Below, piece after piece: positions 40,306 to 48,803 of a stretch of 64,000 bases of DNA (position 1 is its first letter; each line of letters begins with the position of its first letter). The DNA comes from Nanosynbacter sp. (GTDB taxonomy: Bacteria; Patescibacteriota; Saccharimonadia; Saccharimonadales; Saccharimonadaceae). A program made the position numbers and the translations under genes. The notes under the pieces were generated by a model. It was not told where the DNA came from, did no database searches, and worked only from the letters and a program-made list of their open reading frames with translations. The stretch covers positions 1-64,000 of the forward strand of contig JABZJS010000004.1 in the NCBI GenBank assembly GCA_015257665.1, written 5' to 3'.

Positions 40306-41622
40306 TTACATACTCACCTGACTGAGCTCTAGCATGCCGTGTTGCTGGCTCGCTAGTGCGTTATTTTTGTAGCGTTGATCATAACTAATATCTGTACTGC
40401 ACCACTCGGGAGGGCAGAATGTTTCAGCACGTAGTGTCGCCTCGGTCTCGCGGCCACGAAACTCAACTTCAGCAGTGACGAGCTTCCCCTCAAGGTTACC
40501 GTGGTAGATATCAAGTTCGATTGTATGCTCGTTGCTATCAGGGTCGGTGTAAGGTACATAGTAGCGTGTTTTTTCGATGCGCTTGCCCTTGGTGAGTGGC
40601 CATAGCGAAGCAAAGGTTGCTTCATTTATAATGATATTTTGCTCATCTCGCACGACAGTACCACCCGATTTTACTGTGAGCTCAAAACGTTGCCCATCAC
40701 CAAAACGCCGGACGCGTGTCTCCGATCCATCACTGCTGTGCGCGAGGTAGCCCTGACTGATGTCGATATGATCATATGAGTCAATATCTGCTGGTATCTT
40801 ATCAAGATTGACTAAAAATTTACGCTCAACTTCTTTGAGCTGATTAGGGCGCTCAGGGACGTGAGAACTCATCATGTCGGCAGATTTTTCTTGTGCATAG
40901 CATGTCTCAAAATGATAAGCGAGGTTTGCATACAGCTCAGCAAGCTCAGGAAATTCTGTGCCAAATCGCTGAGTGAAGCTCTCGATGAGCTTGTCGTGTG
41001 CTGCTTGCAGTTCAGCAAGATTTTTAATGCCATAGTCCTCTTCGACTACCCGCACCCCTTGCCCAACAATATCCATCGCTACTGGAAGAATCTTATCGAC
41101 TGCTCGTACAAAGCGTGCTTCGGGTGTGTTTTGTGCTTCATAGCGCTCTAGCCCCTGATGCATAACGGGCGGAAGACGCTGTAATAATGTGTGGGCTGCT
41201 TGCTGCTCGTTTTGTTGTTTGATGGAAAGCTGCACAGGGGTAAGGTCGAACGTTGCGACATCGCCAGTGGCAATCTCGAGCAGCTCGTGGACAGTTGCAA
41301 ATTGCTGCACCGTATCATTATCCAACTGCGGATAGAGACAGGCGCGTAATTCTGGCGCAAGGGCGGCAAGCGACCAGCTATGCTCTGCGTCATTCTCGCG
41401 CTCGCCACTGGGTTGGCGTGGCACGCGCACTACATCGGCCAAATCGCAGCTTATCTCCATACTCTGCAGTGCAATATGGCATAGTTGGCTTTGGATAGGT
41501 GATGGTGTGATATCTCGTTCACGTGATATGTGTGGTGGATAATTGTGTTCTGGCAGCCAAGCCGTTGGCGTGTGATTATATTGGTTATTATTGTGGTGAC
41601 TATTGTATGGCAGGTTATTCAT
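40306..41622 (-). CDS. HD-domain phosphohydrolase fused to a CYTH domain
   Basis: The 438 residues join two enzymes. Residues ~45-240 are an HD domain of the YfbR/HD_3 nucleotidase type (ENDAEHSW, H81; VHELLEIATGD, H112). The metal-binding Asp of HD is Glu. Residues ~262-425 are a CYTH/triphosphate-tunnel domain opening with ExExK (E264, E266, K268 in KEVERKFLV) and ending IELDIYHG...AEVEF. CYTH enzymes act on triphosphorylated substrates. The fusion suggests two-step dephosphorylation of a nucleotide or tripolyphosphate compound. The first ~45 residues are Asn/His-rich. TATGGT lies 6 nt before the ATG. Confidence 0.8.
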   Translation of the reverse strand: MNNLPYNSHHNNNQYNHTPTAWLPEHNYPPHISRERDITPSPIQSQLCHIALQSMEISCDLADVVRVPRQPSGERENDAEHSWSLAALAPELRACLYPQLDNDTVQQFATVHELLEIATGDVATFDLTPVQLSIKQQNEQQAAHTLLQRLPPVMHQGLERYEAQNTPEARFVRAVDKILPVAMDIVGQGVRVVEEDYGIKNLAELQAAHDKLIESFTQRFGTEFPELAELYANLAYHFETCYAQEKSADMMSSHVPERPNQLKEVERKFLVNLDKIPADIDSYDHIDISQGYLAHSSDGSETRVRRFGDGQRFELTVKSGGTVVRDEQNIIINEATFASLWPLTKGKRIEKTRYYVPYTDPDSNEHTIELDIYHGNLEGKLVTAEVEFRGRETEATLRAETFCPPEWCSTDISYDQRYKNNALASQQHGMLELSQVSM

Positions 41623-41679
41623 ATCACTACCATAGCGTGCTATAGTAAATATGGATAGATAGGATAATTTGAGTCAAAT

Positions 41680-42357
41680 ATGTTTGAGCAAAATACGATT
41701 AACCACCATATTCAAAGGCGGATTCTCAGTGTGTTGTGCTATCGCAAAGTGGCTCGCTTTCGTGATCTGCGCCCACCGCGGGTGGATACCAATCTCTTTA
41801 GCTATCACCTCAAGGTGCTGCTGCAGCACCAGCTTGTCCAAAAAGTGCCAGGTGGCTATAGCTTGGCACCACGTGGTTTGGCGTATGTCGATCGGGTTAG
41901 TACAGACACTATGCTGGTTCGGACCCAGCCCAAGATCGTAACCATGCTAGTGGTGCAAAATAGTAATGGTGACGTCTTGCTGCAGCAGCGTACCAAGCAG
42001 CCCTACATTGATACTTGGACGCTCCCTTACGGCAAACTCCACATCGATGACAAATCTATCCAAGCGGCAGCTCAGCGCGAAGCGGCGGAAAAAATTGGTG
42101 CTGTGGACCTAGTACTGCAGCATGCGGGCGAATGCTATATTCGTGTTTGGGCAGATAAAGCGATTCTCTCAACCACACTGGCTCATGTGTTTTATGGGGC
42201 GACTGATGATATCACTCCGCACGAACGGCTCATTTGGGCGCGCCCACACAAACTGGCGCAGTACACGCTTGCACCAGCAGTGGAGCAGATTGTCGCGCGG
42301 GTGTTCTTTCGCGATCCATACTTTTTTGAGGAGTTTGACGACGTTTTAGATCAATAA
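41680..42357 (+). CDS. Winged-helix/Nudix fusion regulator
   Basis: The 225 residues start with a winged-helix domain (about 1-75, RRILSVLCYRKVARFRDLR, then SYHLKVLLQHQLVQKV) followed by a Nudix domain. The Nudix box, GKLHIDDKSIQAAAQ and REAAEKIGA, has Asp for the first Glu and Lys for one of the EE pair. Catalysis may therefore be lost and the fold used as a ligand sensor. NrtR regulators combine the same domains but in the opposite order. A nucleotide-metabolite-responsive transcription factor is the best guess. MazG follows after 12 bases, so the two are one operon. Confidence 0.75.
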   Translation: MFEQNTINHHIQRRILSVLCYRKVARFRDLRPPRVDTNLFSYHLKVLLQHQLVQKVPGGYSLAPRGLAYVDRVSTDTMLVRTQPKIVTMLVVQNSNGDVLLQQRTKQPYIDTWTLPYGKLHIDDKSIQAAAQREAAEKIGAVDLVLQHAGECYIRVWADKAILSTTLAHVFYGATDDITPHERLIWARPHKLAQYTLAPAVEQIVARVFFRDPYFFEEFDDVLDQ

Positions 42358-42369
42358 CAAGGAGGATAT

Positions 42370-42711
42370 ATGAAGATCGACGACTACGCACAGCAAGCAA
42401 TCACTACCCTGAGCAGTGACTATGCCTACGGTGATGCTAATGCCCAACTAATGGGTATGGTGCTAGGTCTGGGCGGTGAATCGGGCGAGGTGCTCGAGAA
42501 GTTCAAGAAGCTATTGCGTGACCAACAGGGCACAATAACCGAGACAGATAAGCAGGCAATCATTAAGGAGCTGGGTGATATTTTGTGGTATGTAACGGCA
42601 GTGGCACACCTGCTTGGTTCAAGTCTTGAGGAGGTCGCTCAGCGCAACAACGCCAAGCTCGCCAGCCGTCAGCAGCGCGGTCAGCTGCGAGGTAGTGGAG
42701 ATGACCGGTAG
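42370..42711 (+). CDS. mazG: MazG-like nucleotide pyrophosphohydrolase
   Basis: This 113-residue single-domain all-alpha NTP pyrophosphatase has the Mg-binding EExxE-type motif GGESGEVLEKFKK and ExxD in IKELGDILWYV. It would hydrolyse non-canonical NTPs. AAGGAGGA lies 5 bases before the ATG. It is in an operon with the wHTH-Nudix gene and beside the HD-CYTH gene, making a nucleotide-handling cluster. Confidence 0.9.
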   Translation: MKIDDYAQQAITTLSSDYAYGDANAQLMGMVLGLGGESGEVLEKFKKLLRDQQGTITETDKQAIIKELGDILWYVTAVAHLLGSSLEEVAQRNNAKLASRQQRGQLRGSGDDR

Positions 42712-42757
42712 AAATATAACCTTCCAGACTGGTTAAGCACGGCGCATCTATTGATTA

Positions 42758-43396
42758 TTACAACTGAAGTTTCGTAGCGATGTCGTTGATGATAGTAGCT
42801 TCGGTCTCAGCTTGAGTGGCGCGCTGCACAGCGTGAACGGTGCGCATACCTGTTGCGGCGGCAGTGGCGATATTCTTCAACCGATCGTCAACAAACAGTA
42901 CGGATTCTGGACAATGACATAAGCCCAGACGTCCCAACGCGTGAATGTACGTAGCGGGTGCTGGCTTGCGGTGGCCTGTCTCGTAGGAGAGCAAACAGGG
43001 GTCGAAGATAGCTTCGTCGTACACACCACTTTGCCGTAACACTTCGGCATGCTCTGGGATGGTGTCGCTTAGGATACCAACGCGTAAGCCTTGTATCGCC
43101 AGGTGGGCAGCGTATTCCATTACCTGATTGCGAATTGTGAGTGTCTCGCGAAAACCTTTGACAATGCTATCTTGCTGCGCATTCGTCGGGTGGTTGCAGC
43201 CAAGCTCACGCCAGAATGTAGCACGATTAATCGTACCACTACCATAACGATGAATTGCAGCCGGCCAACGCTGGTCGAAGCCATCTGGACTACCAAGTGC
43301 TTGGCGTACATCATTGGTTACATAATCATAATTGTCGATCAGGACGCCGCCGACGTCAAAGAGTATTGCTGTGCTCGCTGGTGAACGCTCTACGAT
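42758..43396 (-). CDS. HAD-superfamily hydrolase with no canonical start codon
   Basis: The frame encodes a complete HAD-IA phosphatase. FDVGGVLID is motif I, GILSDT motif II, and GHRKPAPATYIHAL plus LFVDDRLKNI motifs III/IV. Between the last in-frame upstream stop and motif I there is no ATG, GTG or TTG. AGGAAGGAG, inside the end of murC, is followed 7 bases later by ATC (43394-43396) and then GTA. Either a rare start codon is used or a start was lost by mutation. An internal ATG at 43120 would drop motif I and be inactive. I report the span from the ATC. The overlap with murC is 7 bases. Confidence 0.7.
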   Translation of the reverse strand: MVERSPASTAILFDVGGVLIDNYDYVTNDVRQALGSPDGFDQRWPAAIHRYGSGTINRATFWRELGCNHPTNAQQDSIVKGFRETLTIRNQVMEYAAHLAIQGLRVGILSDTIPEHAEVLRQSGVYDEAIFDPCLLSYETGHRKPAPATYIHALGRLGLCHCPESVLFVDDRLKNIATAAATGMRTVHAVQRATQAETEATIINDIATKLQL

Positions 43397-44664
43397 TGCT
43401 GTGCTCCTTCCTGCGCGAGCTGCTGTCGTACCCAGCCATCAATCGTGCCTGCTCCCATGCAGAGCACAAGCTTGCCCTCAGCGCGGGCAGTTTGGATGGC
43501 GTGCCACAAGGCATCATCGAGCTCGGCATAGTGAACGCTACTACGGTTTGTTAGCTGCTCAGTAAGTTGCTGCGGGGTGAGGATGGATAGAGCTGGGTCT
43601 TCGCGGCTGAGGTAGGTTGGCAGCCAATAGATTTGCTCGGCGCGCTCCATACAGTCGGTGTATTGCTGACGGATCTCATGCTGACGGACGTTTTGATGTG
43701 GCTGATATACCAGCACAACGTGGTCGGACAACTCTCGTGCCATTTGCAATGTCGCGGCGATTTCTACCGGGTGGTGGCCATAATCGCTATACAGCCCAGT
43801 CCCAAGCCGCTCAAAGCGTCGCTGCACTCCCGGGAAGGTATTGATAGCCGCTCGAATGTGCTCGGGTGAGCCAAGCCTGAGCTGCTTGCACGCCGTTGCC
43901 ACCAGTGTTGCGTTTGCTCGGTTGTGGGCCCCTGCGAGGGTAAATTGCTGTACATCTTCATCTTCCAAGACACGCGCCCGCCGCCGTGGTGGCACAACGC
44001 CTGCGTCGGCATCGCGCTGCCACATGATGGTATATTCGCTCTGCTCGAGGAAGCGGCTGAAGGCATCGGTGTAATCCTGCTTGGTAGGGTAGGTGTCCGG
44101 GTGGTCGTAGTCAACAGAGGTCAGCAGCGTGAGATAAGGGTGGAATTGCAAAAAGTTGCGGTCAAACTCATCACACTCATACACAAAGTAGCGACTGCCT
44201 GGCACATAGTGGCCACTGGGACCAAAGCTCAATGTTGTACCCACCGAGTAACTCACTGGCTCGCCCAGCTGACGCAGCGCCCACACCATCAGGCCAGTTG
44301 TTGTCGTCTTGCCGTGGGTACCAGCGATGGCGATGAGCTGGAGGTCTTTCTCGTTGATGAGATAAGTGAGGAGCTCGTCGCGCTTAGCGGTATAGATGCC
44401 AAGTCGGTGTGCTAAGACGAGCTCGGGGTGATCGGGTGGTAAAGCTGCAGTATAGATAAACCAATCGATGGGGGTTTGTTGATGGCGATAGGCCAGGTAT
44501 TCGCCTGTTTGGTCTTGTGAGACGGAGATGCCACGCCGCTCGAGTTCTTGTGTCTCGAGTCCAATGTGGCTATCCGAGCCAAGCACACGGTGCCCTGCAT
44601 CGTGCGCCAACTCAGCCAATGGCCCCAGGCCCACACCGCCGATTCCAGAGAAGTAGATATTCAT
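43390..44664 (-). CDS. murC: UDP-N-acetylmuramate-L-alanine ligase (MurC-type Mur ligase)
   Basis: The 424 residues have a Rossmann opening (YFSGIGGVGLGPLAELA), the ATP P-loop AGTHGKTTTTGLM, SVDYDHPDTY and a C-terminal ligase domain (YSDYGHHPVEIAAT). MurC adds L-Ala to UDP-MurNAc in peptidoglycan synthesis; Mpl is a related alternative. The ATG at 44664 is preferred over 44748. GGAGGG is just upstream, and TACAAT lies about 7 nt before it. It is somewhat shorter than typical MurC (about 460). Confidence 0.87.
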   Translation of the reverse strand: MNIYFSGIGGVGLGPLAELAHDAGHRVLGSDSHIGLETQELERRGISVSQDQTGEYLAYRHQQTPIDWFIYTAALPPDHPELVLAHRLGIYTAKRDELLTYLINEKDLQLIAIAGTHGKTTTTGLMVWALRQLGEPVSYSVGTTLSFGPSGHYVPGSRYFVYECDEFDRNFLQFHPYLTLLTSVDYDHPDTYPTKQDYTDAFSRFLEQSEYTIMWQRDADAGVVPPRRRARVLEDEDVQQFTLAGAHNRANATLVATACKQLRLGSPEHIRAAINTFPGVQRRFERLGTGLYSDYGHHPVEIAATLQMARELSDHVVLVYQPHQNVRQHEIRQQYTDCMERAEQIYWLPTYLSREDPALSILTPQQLTEQLTNRSSVHYAELDDALWHAIQTARAEGKLVLCMGAGTIDGWVRQQLAQEGAQQS

Positions 44665-44804
44665 ACCCTCCATTGTACCGCCTCTGGCACAAAACCACCA
44701 GAGGTAGCTAGTGAGTGTAATTACTTCACTTTGCGCCACTGGGTTCAATATTGAGGTTATGCTATACTAGAGCCAAAGCATAAGTGGGCATACGGGTACA
44801 TAGC

Positions 44805-45440
44805 ATGGCGAACAAACAACAAGTCAAGCGGTCGATGAAGCGGCTCCGGCGCATCAAGATGTGGCACTTGGTGCTACTGCTTATGGTGCTGCTCGTGCTG
44901 TCTGCAACCTTTTTGCGGCTCAATAATGTGGGGATGACTGAGCGGCGACGAGCAGTTCTCTCGGCCGATAAAGCAGGCAATATGGAGCAGATTCGCCAGC
45001 GCATCGCCGACCTTCAGCAGTATTCCTCTGCCCATATGAATACAGATACTGGCCCAATTTACCTGCAAGAGCAGTACAATCGCGACGTCAAGGCTGCGCT
45101 TAACGCCTCAATGAGCACCACCAATCGTGCTGGTCAAACCGCCAATGCTAAGGCCGATGCAGTGTGTAAGCCACGGTTCCATAGCTGGTCGATTGACTAT
45201 GTGCGCTGTGTCTACGAGGAGCTCGGCAAGCTCAGTAGCACCAATGCTGGCCTTCAGACTGCCAAAATGCCCGACACCAGCCTCTACCACTACAACTTTA
45301 GTGCACCACTATGGTCGCCCGACTTTGCTGGCTGGACGATTCTCCTCACTGGCGTAGTTATCTCGGCCATTCTTGGGCGTATTGTGGGGATGATTATTTT
45401 GCGGATTATGCTGCGCGTTCAGTATCGAGCGGCGAAATAA
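44805..45440 (+). CDS. Membrane protein with two terminal helices, unknown function
   Basis: The 211 residues have a strongly basic head and a membrane helix at about 15-35. An ~120-residue extracytoplasmic helical domain with two Cys (VCKPRFHSWSIDYVRCVYEE) follows, then a second membrane helix near 170-200 and a basic end. I do not recognise the family. A GTG at 44784 in the same frame is an alternative start. TATACT at 44763-44768 is the likely -10 box. Confidence 0.6.
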   Translation: MANKQQVKRSMKRLRRIKMWHLVLLLMVLLVLSATFLRLNNVGMTERRRAVLSADKAGNMEQIRQRIADLQQYSSAHMNTDTGPIYLQEQYNRDVKAALNASMSTTNRAGQTANAKADAVCKPRFHSWSIDYVRCVYEELGKLSSTNAGLQTAKMPDTSLYHYNFSAPLWSPDFAGWTILLTGVVISAILGRIVGMIILRIMLRVQYRAAK

Positions 45441-45658
45441 GTAGCCAAAAAATAAAAAACTACAACATAATTTACAACACGTACAACACGCATGATGGTC
45501 TTGAGCAAGCGTTCGCTGGGTGCTCCATAAAATTTATGCTTGACCCCTGTTTATCGTACAAAAATCGTACCAACATCTATCATACACAATAACCATAAGC
45601 AAAAAACAAAATTGCTTACCCTTGGCCGTTATCTCTGTAAAAAATCGTTACCAAAGTG

Positions 45659-45687
45659 TTGACATCCATTTTATGAGCATGTAGGCT
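45659..45687 (+). promoter_or_regulatory. Sigma70-like promoter of the Lys-rich small protein
   Basis: TTGACA (45659-45664) and TAGGCT (45682-45687) are 17 bases apart. The consensus -35 and a separate strong ribosome site suggest high expression. Confidence 0.7.
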
Positions 45688-45718
45688 AGGTTTTGTAAGA
45701 TCAAATAGGAGGAGCACT

Positions 45719-45967
45719 ATGGCTTACGAATATACTAGTTCGAATGGTACTACATACTACTTGCACACGCAAAAGGATGCGGTATTGCGCGGTGGCGTAA
45801 AGCGGACGATTTACTATTTTTGCAAATCACCAAACAACGGCAAGGGTGAGCCGTGTGACATGCCTGAGGGCTACTATGTGAAGGAGCACTCACGCAACAA
45901 ATTCCCCTTTGCTGCCAAGAAAGACGCGGCAAAGCCCGCCAAGAAGGCTGCTAAAGCAACCAAATAA
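45719..45967 (+). CDS. Small basic protein with Lys/Ala-rich tail
   Basis: The 82 residues have a compact N-terminal half with two Cys (YYFCKSPNNGKGEPCDMPEG) and a tail of AKK/PAK repeats like histone H1-type nucleoid proteins. The gene has a strong promoter, AGGAGGAG before the ATG and a strong terminator, so it is probably abundant. DNA or RNA binding through the tail is an inference. The family is not known to me. Confidence 0.7.
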   Translation: MAYEYTSSNGTTYYLHTQKDAVLRGGVKRTIYYFCKSPNNGKGEPCDMPEGYYVKEHSRNKFPFAAKKDAAKPAKKAAKATK

Positions 45968-45991
45968 CCCGGACACTTGTATATAGAAAAA

Positions 45992-46024
45992 AAGACCTTT
46001 CAGTAACAGAAGGGTCTTTTTTTG
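45992..46024 (+). terminator. Intrinsic terminator
   Basis: AAGACCTTTC (45992-46001) pairs with GAAGGGTCTT (46009-46018) around a 7-base loop and is followed by a run of T. Confidence 0.9.
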
Positions 46025-46255
46025 TTGAACTTAGTGCAAGAAAGGGCTACAAAGCAAGTAGAGTATGAGATGAAGTGAGCCGCAAACCTATACCGCGTGA
46101 CGATAACTAAGTTTGTATAGAGAAGTACGCTCTCGCACCACTCAGAGCGCTAGAGAGCGGCGCTCAGCGTGAGCTGCGGTTTTCTCTCGTTTTGCGCCGT
46201 TCGCAACAAGAGAGGTATGAGAGGAGGTGTGAGCGCATAAGCTGCGTATTAGCAA

Positions 46256-46993
46256 TTAGCTATATGACATGTTATGCATTGGTGCAGCGCTCCCCACATG
46301 CAGTGCCGGACGAACGCGCATTGGCGAACTATCACGAGTGGCTTTGCCGAGACGTTGGCGCACTTGGCCATGCAAGACTGTCCCTGAGACAGTGCTGCCA
46401 TCAACCAATGCTTCACCGGCAAAGAGTGTACTCGTCCAGCGCTTGCGTTGTTCGCAGTCTGGTGCTTGGAGATTTTGCAAGACGAGCGCACACCATAGTT
46501 GCCGGGTCATCAGCTGGCGCGTGTCGGAGCTGTTGACGGTGTATATATTCCTGGGCTGTGCGGTTATATCGTTGTAACTGCCCATTGCTAGGCCAGCATC
46601 AGAGATAATGGTGACAAAGAGTGTCCAAGGAGCTGCAAGGTTAGTATGGTCAGCGCCAAGAGGAAGACGCTCGTCGACGAAGTCTGGCTTGGTTATCTCA
46701 GGTTGGCTGCTGCGGATATGTCTGCTTTGAGATCGGCGCACATCAAATAAACGGGCGTGCGGCACTAGGAGTGGGCCATAGATAGCCTCCTCAGCGAAAG
46801 GGCAGCTTTGGAAGTGTCGTGACAGATCGCTAGATAGCGTCGCAACCGTATCCCAGACCGATGTGTCAAAAGCGCTCCGTAGATAATCTTCAGTTGGTAC
46901 AGGAATACCAGCTTCAGCTAAGGCGCGAGCAATTGATGGGCACTGGGTCCAGCCACTGTTGGCGAGTTGAGTGAGCATGACCGAATGAGACAT
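46256..46993 (-). CDS. Hypothetical protein
   Basis: I do not recognise this 245-residue soluble protein. Its start is well marked (AAAGGAGGAAT before the ATG), and it contains six Cys and many Arg and Ser. An ALAEAGIPVPTEDYLRSAF segment near residues 24-42 suggests a helical start. It may share an operon with the VOC-family gene upstream, whose stop lies 23 bases away. The last 30 residues look low in structure. Confidence 0.5.
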   Translation of the reverse strand: MSHSVMLTQLANSGWTQCPSIARALAEAGIPVPTEDYLRSAFDTSVWDTVATLSSDLSRHFQSCPFAEEAIYGPLLVPHARLFDVRRSQSRHIRSSQPEITKPDFVDERLPLGADHTNLAAPWTLFVTIISDAGLAMGSYNDITAQPRNIYTVNSSDTRQLMTRQLWCALVLQNLQAPDCEQRKRWTSTLFAGEALVDGSTVSGTVLHGQVRQRLGKATRDSSPMRVRPALHVGSAAPMHNMSYS

Positions 46994-47016
46994 ATTCCTC
47001 CTTTGCTGGCTAAATA

Positions 47017-47457
47017 TTATGACGACGACATATCCACGACTGCCATACCTGGTACGAGGTTGCGCTTGTCTTCAACAATTTCCACCCAGTTGCCGTCTGG
47101 GTCTTTGATGAAGCAGTAGCGAAAGCCAGTCCGCCCCATCACAATATCGGTTGGCTCGCCCCAGCTAAGGGCTACTGCGTGAAACTCATCGAGATTATCA
47201 ACGCTAAGGCCAATATGCTTGACGCCAACCGTCTCAAGATCATTGCCAATTGCTGGCTGTGCTTGTGGTTGGTGTGTATTGTGGGCATAAGCAAAGAGCT
47301 CGAGGATTACATCACTGGAGTTCATCAGCTGGTGAATACTCAACGTACCATCTGGTGCATGCCACACAACTACCTCAGTGAAGCCAAGGCGTTTGTAGAA
47401 CTGGATGCTTGCGCCAGCGCTGCGTACCGAGAGTGCGATGTGATGGAGGGTAGGCAT
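47017..47457 (-). CDS. VOC-family (glyoxalase/dioxygenase-fold) protein
   Basis: This 146-residue protein has two betaalphabetabetabeta units. It begins LHHIALSVRSAGASIQFYKRLGF and later has VKHIGLSVDNLDEF and FIKDPDGNWVEIVED, the classic VOC ending with a metal-binding Glu. The likely metal ligands are H6, H70 or its neighbour, and the final Glu. Roles in the family range from glyoxalase I to ring-cleaving dioxygenases. The gene is downstream of a small membrane protein gene on the same strand with 5 bases between. Confidence 0.85.
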   Translation of the reverse strand: MPTLHHIALSVRSAGASIQFYKRLGFTEVVVWHAPDGTLSIHQLMNSSDVILELFAYAHNTHQPQAQPAIGNDLETVGVKHIGLSVDNLDEFHAVALSWGEPTDIVMGRTGFRYCFIKDPDGNWVEIVEDKRNLVPGMAVVDMSSS

Positions 47458-47462
47458 GATGA

Positions 47463-47645
47463 TTACCGCTGAGTCTTTTGATTAAGCTGTACTTGAAGGT
47501 CAAACACTTGTTTGCCAAGCGAGTCGACTGCACTGTGGTAGCTGCTTTGCAAGGCTACGGCCCAGCCGATAAGTGATAGAAGGCCGATAGTAAGCACCGC
47601 CAGCCATGCGACGATGATTTTGTCGGATAATTTTTTGCCGTTCAT
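47463..47645 (-). CDS. Small single-pass membrane protein
   Basis: This 60-residue protein has one membrane helix (about residues 9-30, IIVAWLAVLTIGLLSLIGWAV) followed by a coiled-coil-like tail (VDSLGKQVFDLQVQLNQK). The start at 47645 is set by TATACT exactly 6 nt upstream. A longer frame to 47681 would run through that promoter. It is probably the first gene of the unit that includes the VOC gene. Confidence 0.65.
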   Translation of the reverse strand: MNGKKLSDKIIVAWLAVLTIGLLSLIGWAVALQSSYHSAVDSLGKQVFDLQVQLNQKTQR

Positions 47646-47741
47646 GGCTGTAGTATAGCAGAGGGTAACGACTATATGCAATGAAGTTTTGCAATAAGCA
47701 ATAGTATGATGTTGTTAATGTAATCGTAGGATTCCTGGTGA

Positions 47742-47871
47742 TTACTCCAACCAAGCTGCAAGGGTATTACCTGCTGGGTCTTGAAGATAAAAGCGCTTTT
47801 ACTGTAGCCAACTTCGTAGCATCTCGGGCTGGAAACTCGATATAGTCTATGCGGTTAGCTGCGTTACTCAT
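47742..47871 (-). pseudogene. VOC-family pseudogene with internal deletion
   Basis: On the minus strand an ATG at 47871 begins SNAANRIDYIEFPARDATKL, the usual start of a VOC-family protein. About 30 codons later another frame reads FYLQDPAGNTLAAWLE and a stop at 47742, the usual end of the same family. Roughly 70 middle residues are missing, and the frames do not match. It is a deleted gene remnant. A separate, intact VOC gene lies close by. Confidence 0.75.
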
Positions 47872-47941
47872 AGTCCTATTAATACCGTTTGCGCATACTC
47901 AAAACACGCCACTATGGGCGTGCTATGACTAATCTTTGCAA

Positions 47942-48017
47942 TGGTGGGGGCGGCTGGACTTGAACCAGCGACCAACAGGTTATGAGCCCGCTGCTCTGAC
48001 CACTGAGCTACGCCCCC
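47942..48017 (-). tRNA. tRNA with anticodon CAU, probably tRNA-Ile2 (lysidine)
   Basis: The cloverleaf has acceptor GGGGGCG/CGCCCCC, D arm with GTGGTCAGAG, anticodon loop CTCATAA, T arm GCTGG-TTCAAGT-CCAGC and encoded CCA. The D and T arms closely resemble the Ile(CAU) tRNA of E. coli (GTGGTTAGAGCAG, GGTCGCTGGTTCAAGTCCAG). I therefore assign it as the AUA-reading tRNA-Ile2 that needs lysidine from TilS, whose gene lies 4 kb away. The elongator Met identity is the alternative. Confidence 0.85.
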
Positions 48018-48061
48018 AGATCCACTTGCCACATTATACCGTATTGTTGGTGTATATGCTA

Positions 48062-48664
48062 CTAGTAATCGAGTTTACTAAGGCTCCGGACGCCTTCGCC
48101 AGCAGCAGCGGAGCGCGAGTCAATCTCATTGCGTCGTGGCCTGTTGCTGCGCTGAGCAACGGTTTGAGAAGGGTGAGAGGCTTTAGTAGTATCACGTACT
48201 TTTCGGCGATATGCAACGATTGCATAGAATTGCTCCGTCGCTTCAGTGCGGCACTTTTCATATTCTTGTGGTGACATGCCAAAGAGATGGTTGGCAATGG
48301 CGTGATCGAGCTCTCGCCAAGCATTGATAAGTTCGGGGGTAGAATGACGAGTGCGTTTGCGCTCAAGCGCATTAACAGAGCGTTGTCGGGCAAGGAGATC
48401 ATCAAATGTAGGCCTCTTTGGCTGCGTTTCAGAGGTAGAGTCGCCTGTGGTATGAGTGTTGGGATGTATTGCGGGTATAGGCTCGGTTTGTTCATGATCG
48501 GCCGAATGAGGAATAGTGCTGTCATCAAATAACTTGTCTTGTATCGCTAGTTGGCCTACCCGTACTGCTGCATATGTCACAGCATCAAATACCGTTTTTG
48601 GTGGTGTCGAAGATTCTAGGCTGCGTTGTTGAGCAGCCTCTTGAGGGGGTTGTTTGTATGTCAT
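48062..48664 (-). CDS. Hypothetical charged protein
   Basis: This 200-residue hydrophilic protein has no membrane segment. It has a disordered first half with Thr, Pro and His. A helical second half (RPTFDDLLARQRSVNALERK, then LINAWRELDHAIANHLFGMS) and an Arg-rich end follow. I do not recognise it. The ATG at 48664 follows TATAAC by 9 bases. The gene is divergent from the FtsB-like gene. Confidence 0.55.
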   Translation of the reverse strand: MTYKQPPQEAAQQRSLESSTPPKTVFDAVTYAAVRVGQLAIQDKLFDDSTIPHSADHEQTEPIPAIHPNTHTTGDSTSETQPKRPTFDDLLARQRSVNALERKRTRHSTPELINAWRELDHAIANHLFGMSPQEYEKCRTEATEQFYAIVAYRRKVRDTTKASHPSQTVAQRSNRPRRNEIDSRSAAAGEGVRSLSKLDY

Positions 48665-48803
48665 CTTGCATTGGTTATAGCACAGAGGTCGACACCTGGC
48701 AAGTCTATGAGCGATTTTTAACCAAAATTGTGGTGCGCAGCGTGTTTTTTGCTGGCCCGCAGCTTTTGCAGCAACTGCGCGGTCTACGGTATAATAGAAG
48801 CCT

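Noticed and set aside
46090..46255. GC-rich hairpins suggesting a small RNA
   Set aside because: GAGCGC/GCGCTC can pair, but there is no promoter and U-run combination to define a transcript.
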